Assembly (NCBI GenBank): GCA_017428565.1
Contig: JAFRQP010000083.1
Coordinates: forward strand, 39,393-103,392
Source of the DNA: Oscillospiraceae bacterium
GTDB taxonomy: Bacteria; Bacillota; Clostridia; Oscillospirales; Oscillospiraceae
DNA: 64,000 bases
Direction: 5' to 3'
How positions within the stretch are numbered: position 1 is the first letter of the stretch; every line of letters starts with the position of its first letter. Positions 10,326-17,650 of the stretch are shown piece by piece. A program made the position numbers and the translations under genes. The notes beneath the pieces were generated by a model. The model saw only the letters and a list, made by a program, of their open reading frames with translations, did no database searches and was not told the origin of the DNA.

Positions 10326-10562
10326 TCACAGAATTTTATCTTGAACGATACTGCTCACAATGGCGACCACGGCGGCGGCGATCATCGCCACAACGCCCAG
10401 CGTCGGCTTGACCAGCAGGATGACGATGCCGACCACGGAGCCGATCACCGTGGACAGCAGGGGATGGAAGCCCACGCCAAAAAGCTTGTCCAACAGAAAA
10501 GAGGCGAGCCAGGCGGCGGCGATCACGCCGAGGATCAAAACATAGGCCAGCGATTCAAGCAT
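10326..10562 (-). CDS. Small membrane protein of unknown function
   Basis: The protein has 78 residues and is almost wholly hydrophobic, with two or three membrane segments: residues ~5-25, ~35-55 and ~57-72. The middle segment GSVVGIVILLVKPTLGVVAMIA is Gly/Val rich. No family is recognised with certainty. AAAGGG lies about 11 bases before the ATG on the minus strand. It converges on the pullulanase gene, sharing the terminator between them, and is divergent from the LysR gene. Confidence 0.6.
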   Translation of the reverse strand: MLESLAYVLILGVIAAAWLASFLLDKLFGVGFHPLLSTVIGSVVGIVILLVKPTLGVVAMIAAAVVAIVSSIVQDKIL

Positions 10563-10691
10563 GTGTCAACACCCTTTCAGAGACAGATAATTCGTGCGCG
10601 TTTGGCAGCACGACGCGGATATTATAGTCTGTTCCCCCTGTTTATTCAAGTTGTTTTTGAAGAAAAGGGACTTTGTATCCGGAAAGATGGC

Positions 10692-10720
10692 TTGTAAGCC
10701 TGCAGCCTTTCATGTACAAT
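10692..10720 (+). promoter_or_regulatory. Sigma-A-like promoter of the LysR gene
   Basis: TTGTAA (10692-10697) and TACAAT (10715-10720) with a 17-base spacer lie 22 bases before the start codon of the LysR-type gene. Confidence 0.6.
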
Positions 10721-10742
10721 AGAGCAAGAGGTGATAAGACCC

Positions 10743-11657
10743 ATGACCCTTCTGCAGATGTACTATATCCTGGAGATCGACCGCAGCGGCTCCATGAACA
10801 AGGCGGCCCAGCGGCTTTTTCTGTCCCAGTCCGCCCTGTCCAGCGCGATCCTGGAGGTGGAGAGGGAGCTTGGCATCACGGTGTTCCATCGCTCCAACCG
10901 GGGCATCAGTCTGACGGAGGACGGCAAGGAGCTGGTCGCGCAGATCACGCCCCTGGTGGAGCAGAGCCGGAAGCTGAGCCGCTACTACTCTCGCCGGAAG
11001 GGAAAGGACTGGCAGCGCCTTTCCGTCGCGGCCCAGCGCTATCCCTTCTGCGCCAGGGCCTTTGTGGAGCTGCTGCAGGATCTGGGCCCCGGGCCCATGC
11101 AGATGAGCCTCAAGGAGCTGGACATGTCCGCCGTGATCCGGGAGGTCGCCCTGGGGGAGAGCGAGCTGGGCGTGCTGTTCGTGTCGGATCTGACGGAGCA
11201 CGCGGTGTTTCGCACCCTGGAGGAGAGCGGCCTGAGCTTTCAGCCCCTGGTCCGTCTGAAGCCCCGCGTCTTCATGCGGAAGGGACACCCCCTGGCGGGG
11301 GAGCCTTCCGTGACGATGGAGCAGCTGAAGGCCTATCCCCACGTGGTTTTTGCCCAGTCGGAAGGCGATCTGAATTTTGCCGAGGAGGCGGTGCCCGGCT
11401 CCGGATCGGATTTTGAGCGGATGGTGACCGTCAGCGACCGGGCTACGATCTACAATGTGATGGCCCACACGGACTGCGTCTCCACCGGCAGCGGCGTGCT
11501 CCCGCCGGGCTATGCGGACGAAAATCTGGTTTCCGTCCCGCTGGAGGGGCAGCAGGACATGCGCCTTGGCTGCATCCACCGGCGCTCCGTCCCTTTGACG
11601 GAGCTGGAGCGGGCCTTCGTGGAGCGCCTGAAAGCGATCACAAAAGAGATGAAATAA
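10743..11657 (+). CDS. LysR-type transcriptional regulator
   Basis: The 304-residue protein has the standard LysR layout. An N-terminal winged helix-turn-helix (residues 1-60) carries SMNKAAQRLFLSQSALSSAILEVERELGITVF, broken here only by my reading of its two helices, and is followed by NRGISLTEDGKEL. A C-terminal effector-binding region covers about 90-290. ATG 10743 is preferred to the in-frame GTG 10731 because AGAGG lies about 11 bases upstream. It sits back to back with a small membrane protein and tail to tail with a methionine gamma-lyase, so either could be a target. Effector unknown. Confidence 0.88.
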   Translation: MTLLQMYYILEIDRSGSMNKAAQRLFLSQSALSSAILEVERELGITVFHRSNRGISLTEDGKELVAQITPLVEQSRKLSRYYSRRKGKDWQRLSVAAQRYPFCARAFVELLQDLGPGPMQMSLKELDMSAVIREVALGESELGVLFVSDLTEHAVFRTLEESGLSFQPLVRLKPRVFMRKGHPLAGEPSVTMEQLKAYPHVVFAQSEGDLNFAEEAVPGSGSDFERMVTVSDRATIYNVMAHTDCVSTGSGVLPPGYADENLVSVPLEGQQDMRLGCIHRRSVPLTELERAFVERLKAITKEMK

Positions 11658-11659
11658 GA

Positions 11660-11697
11660 ACGGAGGCCGCCTTTTGGGGCGGCCTCGCGATCATTTT
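11660..11697 (+). terminator. Intrinsic terminator after the LysR gene
   Basis: GAGGCCGCC (11663-11671) pairs with GGCGGCCTC (11678-11686), followed by a short T-rich tail. A second small hairpin (GCGCC-TTTTT-CGGCGC, about 11706-11723) lies just before the end of the converging gene. Confidence 0.75.
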
Positions 11698-11737
11698 GTC
11701 CTTTTGCGCCTTTTTCGGCGCAGACCGCAAAGCAGCC

Positions 11738-12931
11738 TCAGAGCCCGGCCATGGCCTGCTCCAGATCCGCGATCAGATCCTCTGCGTTCTCCAGTCCCGC
11801 GGATAGGCGGATCAGGCCCGGAGCGATGCCCGCCGCACGCAGTTCCTCCTCGTTGTAGGTGGAGTGAGTCATGGAGGCGGGGTGCTCAATGAGACTCTCC
11901 GCGTCGCCCAGGGAGACGGCCACGGTGATGAGCTCGAGGGCGTTCACCAGCTTCATGCCGGCAGCCTTGCCGCCGCGGACCTCAAAGCTCAGCATCCCGC
12001 CGAAATCCTTCATCTGCCGGGCTGCCACCTCATGCCCCTTGTGGCTGGAAAGCCCCGGGTAGTTCACCTTCTCCACAGCGGGGTGCCCGACCAGAAAAGC
12101 CGAGATCTTCGCCGCGTTTTCGCAGTGCCGCGCCATGCGCAGCTCCAGAGTTTTCAGCCCGCGCAGCAGCAGCCAGGCCGCAAAGGGATCCAGCACCGCG
12201 CCGGTCATGTCCTTCAGACCGAAGAGCCGCACCTGCTGGATGAAGTCCGCCTTGCCCACCACAAAGCCCGCGACCACGTCGCCGTGTCCGTTCAGATACT
12301 TGGTGGCGGAGTGCACCACCACGTCCGCGCCCAGCGCCAGCGGATTCTGCAGAGCGGGGGAGGCGAAGGTGTTGTCGCAGATCACCTTGATATCGGGATT
12401 GAAGGCGTGGGCCTCTTGCGCCACGGCGGCGATGTCGGTGATTTTCAGCGTGGGGTTGGCCGGAGTCTCCAGATAGACGGCCACGGTGTTCTCCTTCAGA
12501 TGGGCGCGCAGCGCCTGCAGATCCGAGGTGTCGATAAAGTCCACCTCCACGCCGTAGCGGCTGATGCCGTGGTTCAGCAGCGCAAAGGTGCAGCCGTAGA
12601 GCGTGCCGTCCGCGATGATGTGCTTGCCGGCCCCCGCGACGGTCCACAGGGTGGAGGAGATGGCGCCCATGCCGGAGGCCGTTGCCAGGCAGGCCTCGCC
12701 TCCCTCCAGCGCGGCGACCTTGTTTTCCAGCACCGCGGTGGTGGGATTGCCCAGGCGGGTATAGATATAGCCGTTTTCCGCTCCCGCAAAGCGGCGGCCG
12801 CCCTGCTCGCAGCTGTCAAAAACAAAGGTGGAGCTCTGATAAATCGGAGTGGAAAGCGCGCCGTACTGCGCGTCCTTGACATTGCCTGCGTGGATGGCCT
12901 TGGTACCGAAACCGCATGCTTCCTGCTTCAT
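11738..12931 (-). CDS. Methionine gamma-lyase, PLP enzyme
   Basis: The 397-residue Cys/Met-metabolism PLP enzyme would split L-methionine to methanethiol, ammonia and 2-oxobutyrate in the cytoplasm. The PLP lysine is Lys211 in VVVHSATKYLNGHGD, and YIYTRLGNPTT is the usual phosphate-binding region. TLYGCTFALLNHG contains Tyr112 and Cys114. In Pseudomonas putida methionine gamma-lyase the matching Cys116 separates this activity from cystathionine lyases, so I favour methionine gamma-lyase over CGL/CBL. ATG 12931 has a perfect AGGAGG upstream; longer in-frame starts lack one. A palindrome at 12976-12992 may be an operator. Confidence 0.87.
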   Translation of the reverse strand: MKQEACGFGTKAIHAGNVKDAQYGALSTPIYQSSTFVFDSCEQGGRRFAGAENGYIYTRLGNPTTAVLENKVAALEGGEACLATASGMGAISSTLWTVAGAGKHIIADGTLYGCTFALLNHGISRYGVEVDFIDTSDLQALRAHLKENTVAVYLETPANPTLKITDIAAVAQEAHAFNPDIKVICDNTFASPALQNPLALGADVVVHSATKYLNGHGDVVAGFVVGKADFIQQVRLFGLKDMTGAVLDPFAAWLLLRGLKTLELRMARHCENAAKISAFLVGHPAVEKVNYPGLSSHKGHEVAARQMKDFGGMLSFEVRGGKAAGMKLVNALELITVAVSLGDAESLIEHPASMTHSTYNEEELRAAGIAPGLIRLSAGLENAEDLIADLEQAMAGL

Positions 12932-12975
12932 AAGAACGCCTCCTGCTTCGCAATTATTTGTTTTGCCCAAAAATC

Positions 12976-12992
12976 AAGGGAGATCCTCCCTT
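12976..12992. promoter_or_regulatory. Palindrome upstream of methionine gamma-lyase, operator candidate
   Basis: AAGGGAG-ATC-CTCCCTT is a perfect 7-bp inverted repeat with a 3-base centre, 45-61 bases before the start of the minus-strand lyase. It is too short a stem-loop without a U tract to be a good terminator, so a repressor site is more likely. Confidence 0.4.
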
Positions 12993-13147
12993 AAAAATCT
13001 ACCATATTTCACAAAACCTGGGTAACGCTCAAATATCGGAACCCGCCATAGATTTAATTTATAACAAGTCGGGAAAGCTGTCGGCAGCCCCTTGCTCCCG
13101 GGAGATTCCTGTGATACACTGAAGAAAAAAGGGGAGGGGAAGGGAAC

Positions 13148-14329
13148 ATGCACACCCTGATCGAGCTGTATGACGAGAGACCCCTGGAAAACGTCCTGGG
13201 CGTCGAGGTGTTTCACCCCCAAAGGGTGATTTACGTGTGTCCGGACACGATCGCCGCGGAGCAGCGCGTCCAGCGCCAGCTGCGGGACTATTTCCGCCAC
13301 CGGGGACTGGAGCCGGAGATCAGCTTTGTCCGCGCCGATATCTATGATACGGAGGCCATGCTGCGCACGCTGCGCCGCACGGTAGGACAGGAGGCGGACT
13401 GCGCCCTGGACATCACCGGCGGCACGGACGCGGTGCTCTTCGCGGCGGGACTTCTCTGCGCCGAGCGGGCCGTCCCGGTGTTCACCTACAGCCGCCGGCG
13501 GAACAAGTTTTACGATATCCGCAACGCGCCCTTTGCCTCCAAGCTGCCCTGCGAGGTGCGCTTCAGCGTGGAGGACTGCTTCCGCATGGCCGGCGGCTCT
13601 ATGCGCACCGGCCGGGTGGACAACGGGATCCTGAGCCGCTATCTGCCGGACTTTGATCCCTTCTTTGATCTCTATCTCCGCCATCGGCGGGAGTGGACCC
13701 AGACCGTCACCTATCTGCAGCGCGTGTCCCAGAACGCCCCTGACGCGCCGGTGGCGCTGGACGTGAACGCGCCCTACACCGTCAAGGGGGAGCGCGCCGC
13801 CCGCATCAGCGCCCCGGAGGAGACGCTGCGGGAGCTGGAGGAGCTGGGCTTCCTGCATGATCTGCGGATCGTGACGGGGGAGAGCGTCAGCTTTACCTTC
13901 CGGGACGAGCAGATCCGCACCTGGCTGCGCGACGTGGGCAGCGTTCTGGAGCTCTATGTCTACAAGGCCTGCCTGGATACGGCGCTTTTTGACGATGTGC
14001 GCACCAGCGCGGTGGTGGACTGGGAAGGGGACCGGCGGGACAATGCGGTCTCCAACGAGCTGGACGTGATGTGCACCCGCGGCGTGACGCCGGTCTTTAT
14101 CAGCTGCAAGACCTGCGACGTGAAGACCGAGGCGCTCAACGAGCTGGCCGTGCTGCGGGACCGCTTCGGCGGTCAGATCGCCCGGGCGGCCATCGTCACC
14201 GCTGAGCGGGTCCGCGCCGTGACCCGGAACCGGGCGGCGGAGCTGAACATCCAGGTCATCGATCTGAACGACCTGCAGGCCGGGCGCATCCAAAGCCGGA
14301 TCCGCAGTCTGATGCGCGAGCAGCGTTGA
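13148..14329 (+). CDS. CARF-domain nuclease, DUF1887 (Card1/Can2-like)
   Basis: The 393-residue protein fits the DUF1887 family, in which an N-terminal CARF domain senses cyclic oligoadenylate and a C-terminal PD-(D/E)XK domain cuts nucleic acid. The CARF ligand loop is DITGGTDA (Asp88-Thr93). A winged-helix-like linker spans about 200-260. The nuclease motif is NELDV (Glu304, Asp306) followed by VFISCKT with Lys321; the ISCK form replaces the usual ExK glutamate. The family normally serves type III CRISPR-Cas defence, yet no cas gene or array is near. The nearest defence-like context is the prophage 1.6 kb downstream. AGGGGAAGGG precedes the ATG. Family call confident, ligand and target inferred. 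Confidence 0.82.
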   Translation: MHTLIELYDERPLENVLGVEVFHPQRVIYVCPDTIAAEQRVQRQLRDYFRHRGLEPEISFVRADIYDTEAMLRTLRRTVGQEADCALDITGGTDAVLFAAGLLCAERAVPVFTYSRRRNKFYDIRNAPFASKLPCEVRFSVEDCFRMAGGSMRTGRVDNGILSRYLPDFDPFFDLYLRHRREWTQTVTYLQRVSQNAPDAPVALDVNAPYTVKGERAARISAPEETLRELEELGFLHDLRIVTGESVSFTFRDEQIRTWLRDVGSVLELYVYKACLDTALFDDVRTSAVVDWEGDRRDNAVSNELDVMCTRGVTPVFISCKTCDVKTEALNELAVLRDRFGGQIARAAIVTAERVRAVTRNRAAELNIQVIDLNDLQAGRIQSRIRSLMREQR

Positions 14330-14333
14330 CAAC

Positions 14334-14375
14334 AAAAAAACGCTCCTCCGGGAAAACCTGGAGGGGCGTTTCATA
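14334..14375. terminator. Bidirectional terminator between the CARF gene and the lipoprotein gene
   Basis: AACGCTCCTCC pairs with GGAGGGGCGTT around a GGGAAAACCT centre, with an A tract on the left and T-rich bases on the right, between two converging genes. Confidence 0.8.
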
Positions 14376-14384
14376 TGGATTTGT

Positions 14385-15020
14385 TCAGCCGTTCAGCGCG
14401 CCCGGATCCAGCTGGACCGTCCCGGTAACCTGGCAGGCACCGTCCGGCGCTTCGTAGACGAAGACCAGCTGAGCGCCCTTGCAGAGCACGCAGTGATTGG
14501 TGCCGTTCACGACCTGGGAGGCCAGGTGCAGCAGGCCGTCTTCCAGCTCAACGGAGGACTCCCGGTCCACAGACCAGCCGCCCAGCAGGGCCCCGGGGGC
14601 GTTTTCGGCGGCTTTGACTTCGCCGCTTTCGGCGATATCGCCGATGTCCAGCGTCACGATGTTCCGGATCTCCGCGCCGCCCTGCAGGTCGGCGTAGACG
14701 TAGACCAGCGCGTAATAGGGAACGGCGTCGGGATAGACCACCGCCGCCTCGCAGAGGATGCAGTAGTTGGTGCCGGAGACCAGCTGGGTGCCGATCAGCG
14801 CAACGGGCGTGTAGTTGACGCCCACAAGGCCCTCCATGGCCTTGTCAAAAGCGGCTTGGGCCTCGTCGGTCACGGCGGCGTCCGCAGGGATCGTCCAGCC
14901 GCCCACCAGGGCGGGCGCGTCCCCTTCGTCATTTCCGGTCTCTTCCGTCTCGGCCTGTCCGCAGGCGGACAGGGCCAGGAGCAGGATCAGAGCAAGCAGC
15001 AGCGCAAACAGTTTCTTCAT
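14385..15020 (-). CDS. Lipoprotein with two cystatin-like repeats
   Basis: The 211-residue protein has a lipoprotein signal with Cys20 (LSAC) and then two similar halves. Half one has GGWTIPADAAVTDEAQAAF and QLVSGTNYCILC (79-90). Half two has GGWSVDRESSVELEDGLLHL and QVVNGTNHCVLC (169-180). The GG start and QxVxG followed by TNY match the two contact loops of type 1 cystatins, inhibitors of papain-like cysteine proteases. CxLC after the loop is unlike animal cystatins. A surface protease inhibitor is a reasonable guess but not shown. AAGGT precedes the ATG. It shares a terminator with the CARF gene. Confidence 0.65.
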   Translation of the reverse strand: MKKLFALLLALILLLALSACGQAETEETGNDEGDAPALVGGWTIPADAAVTDEAQAAFDKAMEGLVGVNYTPVALIGTQLVSGTNYCILCEAAVVYPDAVPYYALVYVYADLQGGAEIRNIVTLDIGDIAESGEVKAAENAPGALLGGWSVDRESSVELEDGLLHLASQVVNGTNHCVLCKGAQLVFVYEAPDGACQVTGTVQLDPGALNG

Positions 15021-15133
15021 TTTTTTCTACCTTCTTTCATCTTCATGTACCGACGCTATAGACGACGGAGGACGGAAATTGTTCCTGCGATTTTCAACAA
15101 TATTTCAAAATTTTCTAATATGACACATCGCCG

Positions 15134-15196
15134 GAAAAAAGAGCAGCAGCCCATTCGTCAGGAGCATTCCCTGCGGCCTGACAAACGGGCTGCTGT
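15134..15196 (-). terminator. Intrinsic terminator of the Nudix gene
   Basis: On the minus strand CAGCAGCCC pairs with GGGCTGCTG in a long stem that extends into GTCAGG/CCTGAC, followed by TTTTTT (plus-strand A run 15135-15140). Confidence 0.75.
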
Positions 15197-15219
15197 TCCA
15201 TCCGATCAACAATTCCGCG

Positions 15220-15735
15220 CTAAATCAGTCCTTCTGAAAGCAGCATTTCCACGACCCGCGCCTCCCGTTCGAACATCATCCGGTTATAAGGGCTTTCCTT
15301 CACCCTGCGGTTCTTTTCCATGGCGGAAGCAGGATCTATGTACTCCAGCTCATAGGATTCCGCCTTTTCGTAATCATCGAGATTTTGGGATACCAGGCCG
15401 TCCACAGCGTCGCAGAGATAGTAGTAATTGTCCTGAACAAAGCATTCGGAAGGATTATGATCGCTTTTTTGGATCCGATGCACATATCCGTATTCTTTTA
15501 CGGTCTCCGGAATGACGATCAGTCCTGCTTCTTCCTGCGTTTCCCGGATCATGGCTTCAATGGGACTTTCTCCGTCTTTTATTCCGCCGCCCGGGAATTT
15601 GTAGTAATCATATTTCTGACTGTGAATCATGGCGAGCTTCCCGTTTCGGATCATGATGCTTCTGGCAGAATCCCGCGTAAAAATCTGCGTGCATGCATCA
15701 TAATCCTTTTTGTCCATTTCAAACAGCAGTCTCAT
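15220..15735 (-). CDS. Nudix hydrolase
   Basis: The 171-residue protein carries a complete Nudix box, GGGIKDGESPIEAMIRETQE with EEAGL following, where the REtxEE glutamates bind the metal. It would cleave a nucleoside diphosphate linked to another group, such as an oxidised nucleotide or ADP-sugar. ATG 15735 is chosen because a good promoter (15772-15800) lies between it and the longer in-frame starts, which also run into the prophage junction. The Shine-Dalgarno is weak. It is the last chromosomal gene before the prophage, so its upstream region may have been altered by integration. Confidence 0.85.
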   Translation of the reverse strand: MRLLFEMDKKDYDACTQIFTRDSARSIMIRNGKLAMIHSQKYDYYKFPGGGIKDGESPIEAMIRETQEEAGLIVIPETVKEYGYVHRIQKSDHNPSECFVQDNYYYLCDAVDGLVSQNLDDYEKAESYELEYIDPASAMEKNRRVKESPYNRMMFEREARVVEMLLSEGLI

Positions 15736-15771
15736 ATGCCATCGCCCCACGCTATCGGATTGATCGATCTG

Positions 15772-15800
15772 AGTATACCATACGCCGGCAGAAATAACAA
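15772..15800 (-). promoter_or_regulatory. Sigma-A-like promoter of the Nudix gene
   Basis: Read on the minus strand: TTGTTA (15800-15795), 17 bases, TATACT (15777-15772). This decides the downstream start at 15735. Confidence 0.65.
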
Positions 15801-15923
15801 CGAAGAAAGCCCTTTTGCCCTGAGGACAGAAGAGCTTTCTTTGATGGCAGAGACGGAGGGATTCGCATGCATATTTCGCAGGGTAGGGGGTCGTGCAAAA
15901 CAAAGGTGACAGCGTGCGAAAAA

Positions 15924-17537
15924 TCAAGGTATTCGCCAGTGTTCGCACTGGCTCATGCACAGCCCACCGGGCTGTGCGTACATGATTCGAATCCCTCGTC
16001 TTTTCCTACCAAAAAGAAGGACAGGCACATGGCCTGTCCTTCTTTTTGGTGGAGCAAATGCATTCAAATCCGAACTATTATCTTCGGCGGGGAGATCGGA
16101 GGAAGCCAGGTCGATGAAGGAGACCTGCTTGCCGCCGCGGATGTTGTAGAATATAATCACGCGATCATCATAGAGGTAGATGGAGTTGATAAAGACATCT
16201 ATGATCCGTTTGCGGAATTCCGGGTCGAGAGGGTCGCCGGTGCAGATTTTTTTCAGCCAAGCGCGCACCTCTGTTTCTGTAAGCTGGATCCCCTGGGCGA
16301 TGCGGAGGCGGGCGAGCTCGCCCTCCATTTCCTGCTTCTGCGCTTCCAGCGCCTCCATGCGGTCATAGATCTTTTTGTGGGCGATCTTGGGTGCATCCAC
16401 CAGGGCGTCCAGGAGCTTGTCGGTCTCACGGTCGATCTGATTCAGCGCCTTTTCCAGATCCGTCACGCGGGTATCGGAGAATTCTTTTTTGTACTCCTCC
16501 ACAACAGCCTTTGCAACGAGACTTGCGCGCGCGGGCGTCAGGACATATTGAATCGTCTGTTCGACCACATACCACTCGATGAAATCCTTGCGCTCGTTTT
16601 TCTTCTTGCAGGTATGCTTTTTCTTTTTGTTTGCGCAGGCATAATAGTAATGCACGGCGCCGGTTTTGGATTTGCCGGATTCGCCCACCATCGGGGCGCC
16701 GCAGACACCGCAAAAGGCTTTCCCCTGGAGAAGATAATCCACATGAGCCTTGGAGGCTGCCGGCGCGTGGGAGACAGCTTTCAGGCGTGCCTGCACCTTG
16801 TCGAAAAGCTCCTGGCTGATCATCGGCTCAGCCAGATCCGGCACGACCTCGCCGCTGTATTTATACTGGCCGATGTAGACGGTATTGGAAAGAGCTGCCT
16901 GGAAGCTGGTGACGGAGAGAGGCCGACCACGCGCACCGACGTAGCCCCTGCGACTGAGCTCGGCGATGATTTCCTTTTTGGGAACGCCTTCCGCGTATTG
17001 CTCAAAGAGGTATCGAATAGCGGGGGCGGTTTTATCGTCAATCACGAGCTTTCCGTCCAGCACCCGGTATCCGTATGGGATGCTGCCGCCGCAAAACTTT
17101 CCCTTGGAAATGCTCTCACGCTGGCCGCGGCGGATATTCTGAGAGAGGTTGGCAGAGTAGTATTCCGCCATGGATTCCAGCAAGCCCTCCAGAATGATGC
17201 CCTCGGGGCTGTCCGTGATGTTCTCCTTGACAGAGACCACCTTGACACCGAACTTTTTCAGGCGGGCTTTATAGATGGCGCTGTCATAGCGATTGCGGGC
17301 GAAGCGATCCAGCTTCCAGACGATGACCATCTCGAACTGCTTCTTGGCGGCGTCGTCAATCATGCGCTGGAAGTCCGGGCGCTGATCCTTGGTGCCGGTC
17401 AAGGCACGGTCGATATATTCCCCGACTACATGGATGCCCTGCTGCTCCGCCCAGGCGTAGTTGTCGTGCAGCTGGCCCTCTATGGATTGCTCTGTCTGTC
17501 CATGGGAGGAATAGCGGGCATAAATCACTGCGTTCAT
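15924..17537 (-). CDS. Large serine recombinase (prophage integrase)
   Basis: The 537-residue enzyme integrates and excises the prophage. The N-terminal resolvase domain has YARYSS with catalytic Ser10, then EYIDRALTGT and WKLDRFARNRYD. The recombinase domain (about 165-270) is followed by a zinc ribbon (CGVCGAPM and CANKKKKHTC) and a coiled coil (about 360-425), the standard large serine recombinase order. The natural C-terminus is probably near FAPPK (about residue 505). Beyond it the frame runs through the terminator hairpin at 16009-16050 and into junction DNA, adding about 35 odd residues. AAGGAG precedes the ATG. The gene points at the left attachment region, as usual. Confidence 0.92.
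   Translation of the reverse strand: MNAVIYARYSSHGQTEQSIEGQLHDNYAWAEQQGIHVVGEYIDRALTGTKDQRPDFQRMIDDAAKKQFEMVIVWKLDRFARNRYDSAIYKARLKKFGVKVVSVKENITDSPEGIILEGLLESMAEYYSANLSQNIRRGQRESISKGKFCGGSIPYGYRVLDGKLVIDDKTAPAIRYLFEQYAEGVPKKEIIAELSRRGYVGARGRPLSVTSFQAALSNTVYIGQYKYSGEVVPDLAEPMISQELFDKVQARLKAVSHAPAASKAHVDYLLQGKAFCGVCGAPMVGESGKSKTGAVHYYYACANKKKKHTCKKKNERKDFIEWYVVEQTIQYVLTPARASLVAKAVVEEYKKEFSDTRVTDLEKALNQIDRETDKLLDALVDAPKIAHKKIYDRMEALEAQKQEMEGELARLRIAQGIQLTETEVRAWLKKICTGDPLDPEFRKRIIDVFINSIYLYDDRVIIFYNIRGGKQVSFIDLASSDLPAEDNSSDLNAFAPPKRRTGHVPVLLFGRKRRGIRIMYAQPGGLCMSQCEHWRIP
15935..15977. other. Paired hairpins at the chromosome-prophage junction, probable attachment-site region
   Basis: Two perfect stem-loops lie 4 bases apart: GCCAGTG-TTCG-CACTGGC (15935-15952) and GCACAGCCC-ACC-GGGCTGTGC (15957-15977). 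They fall between the Nudix promoter and the recombinase terminator, where the left attachment site must lie. The palindrome GATTCGAATC follows at about 15984. The other attachment site is outside the window, so the core cannot be defined. Confidence 0.5.
16009..16050. terminator. Bidirectional intrinsic terminator inside the 3' end of the recombinase frame
   Basis: CCAAAAAGAAGGACAGGC (16009-16026) pairs perfectly with GCCTGTCCTTCTTTTTGG (16032-16049), an 18-bp stem with A and T tracts on either side. The recombinase reading frame passes through it. Confidence 0.8.
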
Positions 17538-17565
17538 GCATTTCTCCTTGATTTTTCAGCCAAAA

Positions 17566-17595
17566 CGCAGTATACTATAACTGCGATTTGGACAA
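17566..17595 (-). promoter_or_regulatory. Recombinase promoter with overlapping inverted repeat
   Basis: On the minus strand TTGTCC (17595-17590) and TATACT (17574-17569) are 15 bases apart. CGCAGT-N8-ACTGCG (17566-17585) is a 6-bp inverted repeat over the -10 box, so it may be an operator controlling recombinase expression. Confidence 0.5.
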
Positions 17596-17616
17596 GTGGT
17601 GTTGGCTCATTTCGCA

Positions 17617-17650
17617 GCCCGTTCCGGGAAACCGGGGCGGGCATTTTTTA
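17617..17650 (+). terminator. Rightward intrinsic terminator between recombinase and lipoprotein genes
   Basis: GCCCGTTCCGG-GAAA-CCGGGGCGGGC has a stable stem and is followed on the plus strand by ATTTTTTATTT. No rightward gene precedes it, so it may stop stray transcription entering from the chromosome. Confidence 0.65.

Noticed and set aside
7549-10329. A 926-codon open frame on the minus strand opposite the pullulanase
   Set aside because: It mirrors the GC-rich codon pattern of the true gene; its translation is His/Val/Gly-rich without motifs, and the plus strand has all pullulanase motifs.
15736-15960. N-terminal extension of the Nudix frame
   Set aside because: It would start upstream of the gene's own promoter and inside the junction hairpins.
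15980-16011. A possible tRNA 3' end (TTCGAATCCC ... CTACCA) at the prophage junction
   Set aside because: The T stem does not pair and the CCA is three bases out of register from the T-loop; no anticodon arm lies upstream.
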